Positions 12,026 through 22,842 of a stretch of DNA of 64,000 nucleotides are shown here, piece by piece; within the stretch, counting starts at the first letter, position 1; each line of letters starts with the position of its first letter. The stretch is from NCBI GenBank assembly GCA_015832175.1, contig WJXW01000006.1, positions 1,550,001-1,614,000 on the forward strand. Direction: 5' to 3'. A program made the translations under genes and the position numbers. Below the pieces are notes generated by a model that searched no databases, had not been told where the DNA came from, and saw only the letters and a list, made by a program, of their open reading frames with translations. The stretch is from Paraphaeosphaeria minitans. Its lineage: Eukaryota > Ascomycota > Dothideomycetes > Pleosporales > Didymosphaeriaceae.

Positions 12026-12200
12026 GGCAGGACGACGCCGATGATGTGATGTGGAAGGACGACGCTGATGATGTGAAGGGGAAGGACGACGCTGACGAAA
12101 TGATGGGGTAGGACGACACTGACGATATGATGGGGAAGGAACCACCGTCGACGAGAAGATGGGGAAGGAACCACCGCTGACGAGATGATGGGGAAGGAAG
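12026..12200. repeat. 27/29-bp tandem repeat, six units
   Basis: Four units of 27 bp (beginning GGAAGGACGACGCTGATGAT) are followed by two 29-bp variants beginning GGAAGGAACCACCG. On the minus strand the 27-bp unit reads as a nine-residue Ser/Ala-rich repeat, which creates spurious long frames. No protein is inferred. Confidence 0.8.
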
Positions 12201-12234
12201 GAACCACCCCCCACGACGTGCGTGGGCAACGAGT

Positions 12235-12318
12235 GACCACCACCACCACCACCACCACCACCATCACCATCACCATCACCATCACCAACACTACCACTTA
12301 CCACCAACACCATCACCT
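12235..12318. repeat. CAC / CATCAC microsatellite
   Basis: About nine CAC triplets run into four CATCAC hexamers and a decayed tail. It reads His/Thr-rich on one strand and Gly/Val/Met-rich on the other. It is a simple-sequence repeat in the spacer ahead of the bZIP gene. Confidence 0.9.
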
Positions 12319-13372
12319 GCATCCCACACTGCCCGTCACCGGGCGCTCCATCGTCGACACGGCTCCATGCAGCGTCTTCTTTGTCTGCGGCACACCTGCG
12401 CCTGTCTGTTCACGGCTCGCTGACACACTACCGACAGCGGTGGGGAAGCCCTCCCGCGGCCCTCGAGCCCCTCGAGAGAGCCTCTAGCGCGAGCCTGCAC
12501 AAGGCGCCCGAGAAGATGGCGTGCAGGCTGCCCACCGCTGGCGGACATATCCTCCGGCGGGACAGGCCACAACCCACAACCCACAGCCCACCGCCCACCG
12601 CCCACCGCCCACATCGCAGCCCGCCCACATCCGCCCACACCACAGGCCACCGTCCAGGCCCGCGACGCGACTCGACTCGAGCGACGCCCTCTCCGCTCGC
12701 AGCAGCGCTGGTGCCCGACGGCCGTCTCGCATCAGCCCTCCAACACGCGACGCGACGCGACAGGCATGCGACGGCGACGGCGCCGACAAGGCCAATGACC
12801 GGCGCCATCACGCCCAAATGCACACGGCGCCACTGTCCCGTTGCACCATGCGCTTGCGTCGGTTTGGGCTCGAAAAAAAACCCACTCGTGCCCCCTCCCG
12901 CGTTCCGCGCAGGGGCGGCGCCCCGTGCAGTAGTCTACGTCCCGTGCCAGCGCGTCCTGGGATGCCCTGGCCGGCGCCCTGCTGTCACCGCCCAGCGCCT
13001 CTGCCTAGCGCGCCCGGGTCCGTCACCTACTGTACATTTGTGCTTGCAGTGTGCTTCTGGCGGGGAGCTGGTCCAGACAGGGGCATGCCCACCGTGCTTC
13101 TTATTAGCATGATTTGCTCGCTCCACTGCAGCGTGCAAGCCCAACTCACCGCATCTTCACACAAGTTGCGTCTACGCCCGACACCACCTTGCGGACCCGC
13201 CTCGAGTTCCATCCACATCTGTTCCTCTTCGTTACTCCTCCGACTCCGCCACTGACAGCTTTCCCAACTGTACTATGACCGTCTGATCTAATCATTTGTT
13301 TCCGGCTCTACTTTCCATACGGATCCTCTGATCGAATCCTCCACTCCCATCCGCTGTCTTATACCAGCTAGT
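12319..13372. other. GC- then CT-rich leader ahead of the bZIP gene
   Basis: There is no gene I can support. Frames up to about 240 codons are Pro/Arg/Ala-rich and low complexity on both strands. There is a short CCCACCGCC-type tract near 12575-12610. From about 13140 to the bZIP frame the strand is CT-rich, as in the long 5' leaders of fungal regulatory genes, so this probably holds the promoter and 5' UTR. Confidence 0.45.
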
Positions 13373-15217
13373 GTGTTGTCCGCAGCGGCGACACACTTCA
13401 CATCGTCCAATCTGGCTGCCCAAACACTCCCCGCCATTCAAACCCCCCACAGTCCTTACGCTCACTCATTTCAACGCCCATTAACACCTGCCCGGACACC
13501 TGAAAAGCAACATTTGGACCGGCCTGTGCTTCCTCCGAGGCTCGACATCCCCGAGGCAGACCGTACATGGTGGGCCCTTGGTGGCCAGCGGGGCTTTGAC
13601 GGACAGCTCCCTATGTCGAGGCCAACGGGGGCAGCGCACCAAACACTCACTGGAGAACATGGGTCCCGGCGCCTCATTCAGACAACTCCCCAGGTGTCAC
13701 CAACACATCCCCACCCAATCGTACATGCCCTGCAGCGAGATAGTCCGCGAGATGCATCACCCAGCGGTTCATTTTCACTGCCCCCGCTTCGCCAGATGTC
13801 CAGCACCCCACCTCTAGGCGAACGGAGACCAGGAGGTCCATTGGGAATGCACTCCATCCTGAATCCGCAGGCAGGCTTGCTCGAACAACAGCGAAACCAA
13901 CGGCGGAGTGCATCGCAAGCAGAGCTTCCGTCCCCTATCGAGCACTTGACCCCACCCAATCTACCCTCCATCAGCCGTCCGGCCAGTGTTGAGTCCACTC
14001 AAGACGACACGGTGCCTGCTAGGCAGTTCCAACAGCCTCTTCACCCACGGAGGGGTCCGCTATCCCCCACCGTACATCGCACCCAGAGTCTTAGTGTTCT
14101 AAACCCTCCGACAGGCACCATTGACGCTCATCAATCTCCCTTCATCTCGCCGAGTGGACGACCGTCCGGCATGGATTCGATAACTTCACAGCCAGCGTTG
14201 CCCACTCCCCCCGTTGCAGGCGTTGGTTCTCGCGCTGCCTACTTCCCTCCTGCTCCAACCCCGCCTCCAACCATGGTCCGCAACGACCTTCGACGACCGA
14301 GCATGGGCTTTCCTCAATCCGGCAGTGCCAGTCCCGTCGCAGGCTTCTCTCCGTACAGCCAGCCAGCTTCTGTCGCATCTAGCCAAATCGATGGTGGCAG
14401 CCAACAACAACAACACCATTACGTGCCCGCTCCGGGTCATGCGCCAATGCAGGAAGCCCACCAAATACCCATGGCTGTGGATACGGACCGTGGTCGGAGA
14501 TCCATGGCTCCGACAGGTCAGAGTAGCATTCAGATTATGACGATCAAAAGCCAACAGGGACATCATGTACAAATTCCTGTCGACGTTCAAGCTGCTTCTA
14601 AGGGTGCTGACGAAAAGAGGAAGCGCAACGCTGGCGCCTCGGCACGATTTCGCGCACGCCGGAAGGAAAAGGAGCGGGAAGCCTCCATGAGCATCGCGCG
14701 CTTAGAGCAACAGTTGCGCGATGCTCTTGAAGATAGGGAATTTTATCGAAGCGAACGAGACTATTTCCAGAACCTAGTCTACCAGCAGCCTGGTGCGGAT
14801 CGACATTACGGACGACCCACGTCTCCACGATTGAGGCGGCCATCCGTCTCCCACTCGAATGCTGCGTCGTCTAATACTGGTGGGGGCTCTGCAGGGTCGC
14901 CTTATTCCGCATACGACGAAGACGATGTAGAGTCAGACAGGAACGTGCGAAGGAGAACTAGTACGTATCATCCTCCGCTAGGACAGACAGCTGCACCGTT
15001 GAACGGCACCGGACCCCCGTCTTCAACTCATCCTGCCGCTACGTTTTCTTCAGTGAACGCCGCAGCCACCGGCATGCCGTCTCATCGGCAAGCACAACCA
15101 CATCATCATTATTCTACCCAGCAAGCGCCGTTACACGATCCGTTCGCTTCTGATCCAGCTCGCTACGAGCAAAGGAATTGGGCACCGGCCCCTGGCCAGC
15201 CACGGGAGAATAGATAA
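13373..15217 (+). CDS. bZIP transcription factor
   Basis: The open frame is about 614 codons, but its apparent first codon at 13373 is GTG. The first in-frame ATG is at 13613 (codon 81), which would give 534 residues. The frame is open upstream only to a stop at about 13289, with no AUG, so the true start is uncertain. The N-terminal two thirds is Pro/Ser/Gln-rich and disordered. At about residues 413-470 of the frame is a bZIP domain: an Arg/Lys-rich basic region with the NxGASARFRxRR signature, followed by a heptad-type helix (about 438-468). The Ala-Ser-Ala-Arg-Phe-Arg core places it with fungal Zip1/Cys3-like bZIPs, but I cannot name the orthologue. The tail is Ser/His/Pro-rich. It likely acts in the nucleus as a dimeric DNA-binding regulator. 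Confidence 0.82.
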   Translation: MLSAAATHFTSSNLAAQTLPAIQTPHSPYAHSFQRPLTPARTPEKQHLDRPVLPPRLDIPEADRTWWALGGQRGFDGQLPMSRPTGAAHQTLTGEHGSRRLIQTTPQVSPTHPHPIVHALQRDSPRDASPSGSFSLPPLRQMSSTPPLGERRPGGPLGMHSILNPQAGLLEQQRNQRRSASQAELPSPIEHLTPPNLPSISRPASVESTQDDTVPARQFQQPLHPRRGPLSPTVHRTQSLSVLNPPTGTIDAHQSPFISPSGRPSGMDSITSQPALPTPPVAGVGSRAAYFPPAPTPPPTMVRNDLRRPSMGFPQSGSASPVAGFSPYSQPASVASSQIDGGSQQQQHHYVPAPGHAPMQEAHQIPMAVDTDRGRRSMAPTGQSSIQIMTIKSQQGHHVQIPVDVQAASKGADEKRKRNAGASARFRARRKEKEREASMSIARLEQQLRDALEDREFYRSERDYFQNLVYQQPGADRHYGRPTSPRLRRPSVSHSNAASSNTGGGSAGSPYSAYDEDDVESDRNVRRRTSTYHPPLGQTAAPLNGTGPPSSTHPAATFSSVNAAATGMPSHRQAQPHHHYSTQQAPLHDPFASDPARYEQRNWAPAPGQPRENR

Positions 15218-17261
15218 TGGACCTGGCATCGACTTGATCATCATGTTGGAACATGCAGTCTTGCGTCGTTTTTTCTTTTCAAGTTCTGATACCCAAAGTT
15301 CACGAAAAGTGGCTTTTGCATCTTTAGCAACGCACCGGGTGGCTCGATCTTGTCTTGGTTTCCTTGCGCCGCCATCCGACACAGGCCTGCAAGTACTGCA
15401 CCTTCACTACTTGTCTAGCCAGTATCTTTGACGGTGGCATCATCATCGATCTTTTACATCATATAGAGCTCTTTCATTAGAGTCCATCTCCTCACGGAAC
15501 CTGTCAATGTTTACCAGACTGTCTTTAGCAGCACACCTTTTCCATTTGCCATGTATTATTTAGCATAAGCTGAGCCGAGCGTTGATCAGCACAGACAAAA
15601 GTATCGCAAGCGAATGATTTCCGCTTTACTGGTTACTAAAGCCAAAAGCAAGCAACCAAGCGTTTCAGGCGCATGGCGCGTCTCAACCGTTGCTCGTTTT
15701 TCTGACACCAGCCACTATTTTAGCTCCGCCCCGGACGCTTTCCCTACCCAACCTAACGGTCGCGACCTTAACCCGAACGGCGGGTTGCACCAGATCTGCA
15801 GCGCAAAGTCAAAGCACAGCATGATCGTATCTTCGTGCTTAACCGCTCCTCCACTTCCGAGAGAAATGAATTGGGTTTTTAATTAAAGACAGCGCGGCTG
15901 GGTTTTCGGACAGGGTGTAGTGCCGGTGCAGGATTCAGCTCGATCCCGAGGGCGCGGCACGGTATCGCCTTCGCATCCGCAAGTCGGCGAGCCACTTTTT
16001 TTTTCTTCGCGATCCTGCACTAAACGTTTGTCAGATTGATCGACTCGCGAAACAAGACTCGGGGACGCTTCGTAATATGACAACAGACCCAGGTGGCATA
16101 TTCTTCCATTCGAGACTGGGGTTCGAAGAACCGAACAAGCGCTTGGAATCAATACTGCTACTGGCAAATCCGTATTGGTTGTCACATCACACCATTTCGG
16201 GTTACCTGGACGCTGTTTCGGGGAGGCGTCTTCGATAACAGGGCTAGCTGCTCGATCAACGTCATACGACGTGCGCATTCGCATAGTATCGATACCTCGT
16301 TGATCAATAATGACTGGGGGTTTCAATTGCTTACTAGGTATGTTTTGCAGCCTTTTAACCCCTGATGCATGCCATAATCTGCGTAGGCCACCCATGATCG
16401 TCAGGGATGAGTACCCAGTCAATCATGTCATGAAATCAGACCATCAGTTCGCTTTGGAGTCAGTCTCCTCAAAGAACGACACGTTCTTTATGCAGCGTAT
16501 AACCCAATTGTGCACATCTGTCTTTGCGGCTCCTATCCATCTTCTCTCCGCCCTCTTAGAGATACTCTCGCATCACTACGATAGCAGTTCGATACGAAAT
16601 CTCGCTTTGTAACGACTACGATCGCGAGCGGCTACGCATCACCTTTTCGCCAGCCGCATGGAATTGTACTCGGACAGCCAATGATGGTGACGCAATATGG
16701 AATGGTCGCCTTCCCACGACTGTAATTTTAAGGTTTCGCGAGCGTGTCGGTCCCAAGCACTAAAACGATAGTTCGCGTGGGCTTGAACTGTCGGAGCTGT
16801 GTCCGGTGCGGGCCGCTGGGTCATTTACCGTTGGCAGACACGCGCACGTTAGCACGGACGTTGACTCGCAAGTGTACCGAATAAAGAAGCACAACGTTAA
16901 ACACCGGCATGCAATTAACGTCTGGACCAGCGTTACAAAGGATAGACCATCGGAAGTGATTGTGTTGCATGGTGCTCGTGCCCACGACTTGAGCAACTAC
17001 CCAGAGAAATGAGAACCTTTATGGGTTGCCGATGTGATCTGCGTCTGGCGGCCCAAATGTACGGTTTAAAAGGGCCGATCAAGGCAGGGAGATCCCCTTT
17101 GCTTTTACATCTAGCGTCAGAGATGGTTCAGCGTGGCAGGAAGTTAAATCGGTGCTGATCAGGACAGACGACGGTATCCTGGCCGGAGCGAGCATCAGCT
17201 CCCCCGCAAGTCCTGATGTTGGTGTGTACGAATGCGACGGAGCTGGATGTCACGCCGACGA

Positions 17262-17292
17262 CGCCGGTGACGCCGGTGACGCCGGTGACACC
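17262..17292. repeat. 9-bp repeat GACGCCGGT, about 3.5 copies
   Basis: Head-to-tail nine-base units; the last copy has one substitution. It is short and is recorded as a local simple repeat only. Confidence 0.7.
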
Positions 17293-18457
17293 GGTAGAGT
17301 AGACAACATCTGACGGTCGTTCAGGAGCCAAAACAAGCCCTTGTTCTCCAGCAGAATCCATGCAGACGTTGTCCCAAGGAAAGGATAGATTAGGCGATCC
17401 TGTGCACTGGCTTTCCGGGTTTGCGGGTGCCCCGCATGGCATGAGGCATGACGAGAAGGCCAAAGTCGGCTGTGCTTCCCACGCCAACAACACAACACGA
17501 CTTGGACCCAACACTTTCTTCACACAGCCTTTTGAACTTTCACCTGTAGAAAAGGTGCAACGAACGCGGATGCGCCGGTAACGATACCGCATCCGCGCAG
17601 CACCTAACCACACCGCTATTCCACACATCGGTGGTAGCCCACAGTCCGGGGTATTGAGCTCGATTTTCACCGTACACGCCTACCGCCATACGGATCCTCT
17701 CCATGGATAGCTACGGCCCCTGAACGGACACGAAGAGCCCCAAGATGGAAACCAAACAGATCAGGCCCGGAACATTCCATACATGATGCATATGCTGTCG
17801 CGCGACTGCTGCAGCGTCGGACCAGAGCCATCTCCGGGTGAAGGGAAGAGGAAGAGCGTCTCCGAGACTCTTTCAGGATCCCCGCACCCGATTGCCGTGC
17901 CGCGCCCTGGGATCTGGATCGAAACGTTTTGTGTTACCTGGTTGTGGACGACCGACAGTGCTGCTGACTCGGCGTCCAGCTACCGTATAACTATTTTCTC
18001 GAACTATCCTTTGGGAGCATCGAGGACGGCGACCTGTCTCGGGCCGAATGTGTAAAGACACACGAAGGCGTTTTTGTCTACACGCGATAGCGATCCGACT
18101 ATTATAGTATGCATACCGGATAGTCCGAGGCATGCATGTCCGTCCCGACAGCCAGAGGTCTAGTGCAATCATCTCACAGTCCCACGGTGCTACCACGACA
18201 CGTGTATGTCGAGTTTACCGCCTTTTCGTCCACGACATAGCCACGCGCACGACGATTATCCGCCCGACAGGCCCCGCCGCTGTGTCTAGCGGCGCATGTG
18301 CTGACAGCAGGATAGCACGCTGCCATATTGTTTGCGCCTTTCTCCATCTACGCGAGGCATTCGTCGAGCGAATGCCGTGCCTTGGACATCCCCCACCACC
18401 CCACCAGCCTTCCTCTTCCGGCTCGCCCACGGCCGCTGCGAGGACCCCCACCCCCCG

Positions 18458-18533
18458 AAGCAACAAGCAACAAGCAACAAGCAACAAGCAACAAGCAACA
18501 AGCAACAAGCAACAAGCAACAAGCAACAAGCAA
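18458..18533. repeat. 7-bp AAGCAAC tandem array, about 11 copies
   Basis: A near-perfect array of the heptamer AAGCAAC, degenerating into AAGCAAGAAGC at its right edge. Because 7 is not a multiple of three and the unit has no stop on either strand, all six frames remain open across it, giving Gln/Thr/Asn/Lys-type peptides one way and Leu/Val/Cys/Ala the other. It is therefore not evidence of coding. Confidence 0.95.
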
Positions 18534-19275
18534 GAAGCAAGCAAGCAGCACCGCGCGGTCCAGGTGTAACCCGGCATCGGCTTCAGCTTCCCCCCTTGCC
18601 AATGGAGCTGCACGGCCAGCGCAACACGGCACGAGCAGATCCCTGGCGACGGACTCGAGCCCTGGATGGGGTTGCACAGGGAAGGAATCTGGTGTACACT
18701 TGTGTAGGTAGGCGGCAGGGTCGAGGAGGCGCTTATGCATGTGATGGATGGGGGAAACACGCGGGTGGGCGTCAGGTTGGGGACCTTGCGTCTTGCTTGC
18801 GTGCCCTTCCCGTGCCGATGGTCGCACGGCAGCTAGCCGGCTTCGGACCAGCCGTTCGCGAATGAAAATCTCGGGCGGCTTGATTGCTTGCGCGAGAGCG
18901 TGGCTGGCCGGTAATTTGGACGTAATTTGCGTCTGCTCGCCGTGTGCTTCGCGAGAGGGAGCGGCTGGGTAGCCAAGGTAGGTAGGTGAGGCATTGGCCG
19001 TGGGCGTAGGTGACGGCAGATTGGCGAGTGCGTGCGAGCACACTGGCTGCAGCCTCATTATCATCATGATGGCATGACATGACACGGCCCCAGGCAAGCA
19101 ATGAATCGAGGGCTGCAGCAACCCCCACAAGTGGGATTCAGATGCCCCAAGGCGGGCCATGCAGCTAGATACCTACCTACTGTGTACGCTTGAAGCAGAG
19201 GAATCGTTCCATCTGCGGAGCTGAACCCAGACGTGCGCCCAACACCATCCATACCAGGCATACCTACACAGTACT

Positions 19276-19377
19276 TACCTACCTACCTACCTACCTACCT
19301 ACCTACCTACCTACCTACCTACCTACCTACCTACCTACCTACCTACCTACCTACCTACCTACCTACCTACCTACCTA
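19276..19377. repeat. 4-bp ACCT/CTAC microsatellite, about 25 copies
   Basis: A perfect tetranucleotide array of about 102 bp. Short outlying copies (TAGGTAGGT) occur near 18976 and 19160. It is a likely length-variable locus and is not telomeric TTAGGG sequence. Confidence 0.97.
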
Positions 19378-20435
19378 TACCCATGCAACCACCTACCCAG
19401 GATGCGCGTCGATCCGGACCACGCACTCGAGCCCTCGGCCACCCATGTCCGAGACAAAAGCTTGGGCATCACCCAAACGCACAGCACGGCGCAACGCATG
19501 TCAGCTGGACGGGATGCGCTGCAGCGCTTCTCGGTCATGTGAGCGGCACGTCGAGGCCGAGGTCGAGGTCCCCTCGTCGCCGAAGAGGCAACCATGCGCG
19601 CATCTGACGATCCGAAAGATGCTCAGCACTGCGCCGTTGGTGGCGATTGTAGGTAGATAGGAGGTGCAGGTGCAGGATTAGGTATAGTTCTGTGAGATGC
19701 TATGTGCTATACATGATCCATGGCTTCCACACCTTGCTGCATAGAGTCTAGACTCGACGCATCGAGTCAGAATGAGGGATTGATTTGTTTGTTTTCTCAT
19801 ACTTAACCTCGAGCGATGGTCTTCCTAGCGGCACGGCGGGGGTGGACAACGAAGGGCCCCACGTTTGCATTTAAGGGTGCGCAGCCAATGCGCGACGGGC
19901 ATATTGATTTCCATGTTCCACCACGCACGCCTCGCGCGCCAAAGTGCTTGAATTCACTTGTGCACAGCAGACGCCAGCAATCTATCATGTGGAGATTGGC
20001 GCCGGTAGCGGTCCGTCTCGCGAGGCTACACAGACGTGGAGCGCATGGCGAAAGTCAGCCTGGACATGGTGCGTGTATCTCGCGAAGCCCTGCAAGGCTG
20101 CCGTGTGTAACCTCGGGCGTGAGCCATGCTTTCCGATCGCAGAGGTGCGTGGGGCGTGGGCCGTGGGCCGTGGGGCGTGGTGGGTGATGGCGAGAAGCTT
20201 CCAAGGTGGTTGGGCGCTGGTAAGCCGCCATCCCGTGAAGGAGTAGTAGACTCCAGGGGCGGTTCCTTTGTAGCGTTTCAAGACAGCAATGAGGCGTGAC
20301 CCAGCTGACGAGGGCCAAATTTCGCGGAGACCGGTGGCTGAGCCGACGTTCCGCGGGGAGTGCTTCGAAGCTCGGTCTTCAGCCTCCACATGGAGTGATG
20401 GAATGGGTGCATGTGGCGCATACGGCAGCGTTCCT

Positions 20436-21478
20436 TCACCCACCCCCGACACCGAACCGCGTGCGAATGTTCTGTAACTGACGAAGAGCAGTAGGCGACA
20501 GCGAGGATGCAGCTGCTCCCTCGGTCCGCGTCTCACGGAAAGCTTGATATTTTTGGTGCTCATCGAGAGCGGTGTCGATGAGGGAGAACTCACCAATGGT
20601 GCACTGGCCAGAGATGAGTACATCGAGCGCATCTGTCTGGACCCCTTCTGAAGTCGACAAGAGCGCGTCTTCCTCATCCGGATCCACGCCGATGTCAGAC
20701 AAAGTATCACTGCGGCGCAAGACTCCCCGCTCTTCCGCATCTGCGTCTTGCTCGCGAGCAGCACTGTCCTCGGCGGAGGGTTGTTCTGCGCTCTCTTCAT
20801 TGTTCGCGCTGGTCTCTGTGCTCCCCGCTGAGATCTGCGCAACCGTCTTCCTGGCCTGACGTCGCTTCACATGCACCGACACCATAGTAAGCTGCAGAAG
20901 TAGCATGCAGATGTCCAAGCCTGCAAGCTTCCATTTGCTGGTCGGCCCGAGCTGTCCGATGAAGTCGATCATAAGCCCACCATGCAGGTAGCCGCGCGTC
21001 TCCTCGCCGGCGGACGGGGCGGGGTATGTCATGTGCAACAGAAAGTTGATGGCGAAGCATAAGAGGATTAGAGGTAACCATGGCTTATGCTCATCATGCT
21101 GGCGGTGCAGGCCAATGTCGGGAAGCGGGGTGAGAAAAGAGACCTGGACTATTGCGCGAACAGCAAACCAGAAGAACGAACAGCTACACAGGTCAGCATG
21201 CGGATCTATTCGCGAGATTCCGGGCATATGTACTCGAGATGGTAGAGCGTGATAAGCTCCAGGAACACGAGCGTATCTAGCTCGCGGAGGAGGTGGTCTA
21301 GGAACACAACCCGCTTCCTCTTAGCATCCAGTCGCCTCTCTTTCACGCGCTGCTCTCGCTGGGCAATGTCCTCGTCGAGCTCGATGTCTGCGGTGCCGTC
21401 GTTGTCGTTGTCCGTGTCCGGTTCGGCAATGCTGCTGCGGCACTGGCCCGCTCGCGAGGACTCGGCCTCTTCATTCAT
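20436..21478 (-). CDS. Dsc4-like DUF1746 membrane protein (two exons)
   Basis: Exons on the minus strand are 21478-21234 and 21183-20436, and the join restores the conserved YHL-D-C-SFFWF stretch. The product has about 330 residues. After an acidic N-terminus and an Arg/Lys helix, it shows FLDHLLRELD and LVFLELITLYHL, a second hydrophobic block, then the RGYLHGGLMIDFIGQLGPTSK motif region and a further hydrophobic LDICMLLLQL segment. These are hallmarks of fungal DUF1746. That domain is found in the Dsc4 subunit of the Golgi Dsc E3 ubiquitin ligase complex, which in yeasts and aspergilli cleaves SREBP-type regulators or degrades membrane proteins. The C-terminal half is acidic and Ser-rich, probably cytosolic. 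The gene is divergent from rcf1. Confidence 0.85.
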
Positions 21479-21490
21479 CGCGTGGCGAGG

Positions 21491-21679
21491 CTAGAGCATG
21501 CGCAGCTGCTCCGGTCCATCAAAGCGCGATGAAGAGAAGCTGTCAGCGTGTATCTCAGGGTCAAGGCGAGGTTGATGTCGTGCCTGGAGTGAAGCGCGCT
21601 GGGTCGGCGGTAGGAACAACGTCAGTGCCGACGCGCCGAGAGTGATGAGATAGGTAATCCATCTGCGCAGCTCCACCAT
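21491..21679 (-). CDS. 62-codon ORF just upstream of the dsc4-like gene (possible uORF)
   Basis: This frame begins with an ATG and ends 12 bp before the dsc4-like start codon on the same strand. It lies within the roughly 375-bp space shared with the divergent rcf1 gene. The peptide has a hydrophobic N-terminal segment (residues 6-25) and no known motif. If the dsc4-like mRNA starts upstream of it, this is an upstream ORF; otherwise it is a chance frame or a separate small protein. Confidence 0.3.
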   Translation of the reverse strand: MVELRRWITYLITLGASALTLFLPPTQRASLQARHQPRLDPEIHADSFSSSRFDGPEQLRML

Positions 21680-21854
21680 TGCGACCGACGTTCAATCTAC
21701 GACACGACCAAGCTTCACAGTCTACAGCTCAGCTTAGCTCAGAGGGTCTAAACAAAAACAAGCCCCATTCTGCATGTGCGCCTTGTGAAACGGGACCACA
21801 GCTTTCCATCCACGAACCCAGCCCACGCAACACCTCCGCCACCTCCGCACCACC

Positions 21855-22411
21855 ATGTCAGGACCGCCGCTGTCGGGCCCAAACAGCGCCCCGCTGCCCT
21901 CGTCCTTCGACGAGAATGAGTATGGTCCCTTTCGATCCAAATCACATATGAATCGCAGCCAACCGTAAACAGAGACTTTTACAATGAGAACCGCCTCGAC
22001 AAGATCTGGCGCCGTCTCCGCGAAGAACCCCTCGTCCCCTTTGGCTGCGCCCTTACAGTATGGGCCATCGTCGGCGCCACCCGATCCATGCGCAAAGGCG
22101 ACCACAAGATGACCAACCTGTTCTTCCGCCGCCGTCTGTACGCCCAGGCCTTTACCATCGCCGTGCTCGTCGCAGGAAATGCCTACTGGCAACAGGACCG
22201 CGCCAAGCGCAAGGAATACGAGAAGCTCAAGGCTGAGAAGACCAGGATGGAGAAGAGGGAGCGCTGGTTGAAGGAGCTCGAGATGCGCGACGAGGAAGAC
22301 AAGGCTTGGAAGGAGAGACTGGCCAAGGGCGTGCGGAGAGAGGGTGACAGTCTGACTGATCTCGTGAGGGAGAAGACGGAGGAGTTGAAGAACCTGAGGG
22401 GTGGCAAATAA
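21855..22411 (+). CDS. rcf1: Respiratory supercomplex factor 1 (HIG1 domain)
   Basis: Exons are 21855-21919 and 21973-22411, spliced to give 167 residues with the junction inside the DENE|DFYNENR segment. The HIG1 domain (about residues 23-95) shows EEPLVPFGCALT, the first transmembrane helix, GATRSMRKGDH, the RRRLYAQAF segment and a second membrane helix ending at AGNAYWQ. A long basic/acidic coiled tail follows (about 98-165), as in fungal Rcf1/Aim31. Rcf1 sits in the inner mitochondrial membrane and helps assemble cytochrome bc1-oxidase supercomplexes. Length matches the family. Another hypoxia-induced-gene-domain paralogue is possible, but the fungal N-terminal PLPSSFDE signature favours Rcf1. 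Confidence 0.93.
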
Positions 22412-22842
22412 GCAAGAAGATGAAAAGATGGAGCCATCAACGTTGTACATACTATTAGGCGTGTAAGAGTATCGGCTTGGTCTGCAAACCTATTTGAGCA
22501 AGGATGGTAAGGGCACATTCTCTACTTGCGTTTCTCAGCTGCTGTCCTATTGAACGATGAAGTCGGCGAAAATCTTGCATTTCGTTGTCTCGTAGCTTGC
22601 AGTACCTTTATCCTTATTTACTAGGCACACAAATACAAATGTTAAATGTCAAACGTTCACCTAGTGATTAGGCTTACATCCGCCCACGAGTTCAGAAAGC
22701 AATCGGCCATCTCGCAAGTAATCTTTCAACGGTATAGAGTCCGCAACTTCCGTGTCTAGTTCTACCACAAATATCTAAACCGCGAGCAGTCGGCAGACGC
22801 TTGAGCTCTGATTGGCACTCGAAACAGCAACCAATAACCCCA
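22412..22842. other. Intergenic region
   Basis: About 430 bp holding the presumed rcf1 3' UTR and the 5' flank of the RING-like gene. It is AT-richer than its surroundings (22550-22790). No exon is seen. Confidence 0.4.

Larger units (their letters stand above)
15218..20435. other. Gene-poor region with simple-sequence arrays
   Basis: About 5.2 kb between the bZIP gene and the dsc4-like gene. I find no exon set with a recognisable domain. It holds a 9-bp repeat at 17262-17292, a 7-bp array at 18458-18533, a 4-bp array at 19276-19377 and a GTGGGGC/GTGGGCC-like tract near 20148-20185. The 180-residue minus-strand frame at 17128-17670 spans the 9-bp repeat and has no motif. Confidence 0.5.

Noticed and set aside
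12381..13255. Two overlapping frames of about 244 codons
   Set aside because: Low-complexity Pro/Arg/His composition with equally long frames on the other strand; no domain.
17128..17670. 180-codon minus-strand frame
   Set aside because: It runs through the 9-bp repeat, has no recognised motif and no splicing context.
19276..19377. Possible telomere-like tract
   Set aside because: The unit is CTAC/ACCT, not TTAGGG or a known fungal telomere repeat.
19190..19660. Frames with a long Thr/Tyr/Leu/Pro repeat
   Set aside because: Generated entirely by the 4-bp array; the flanks have no coding character.
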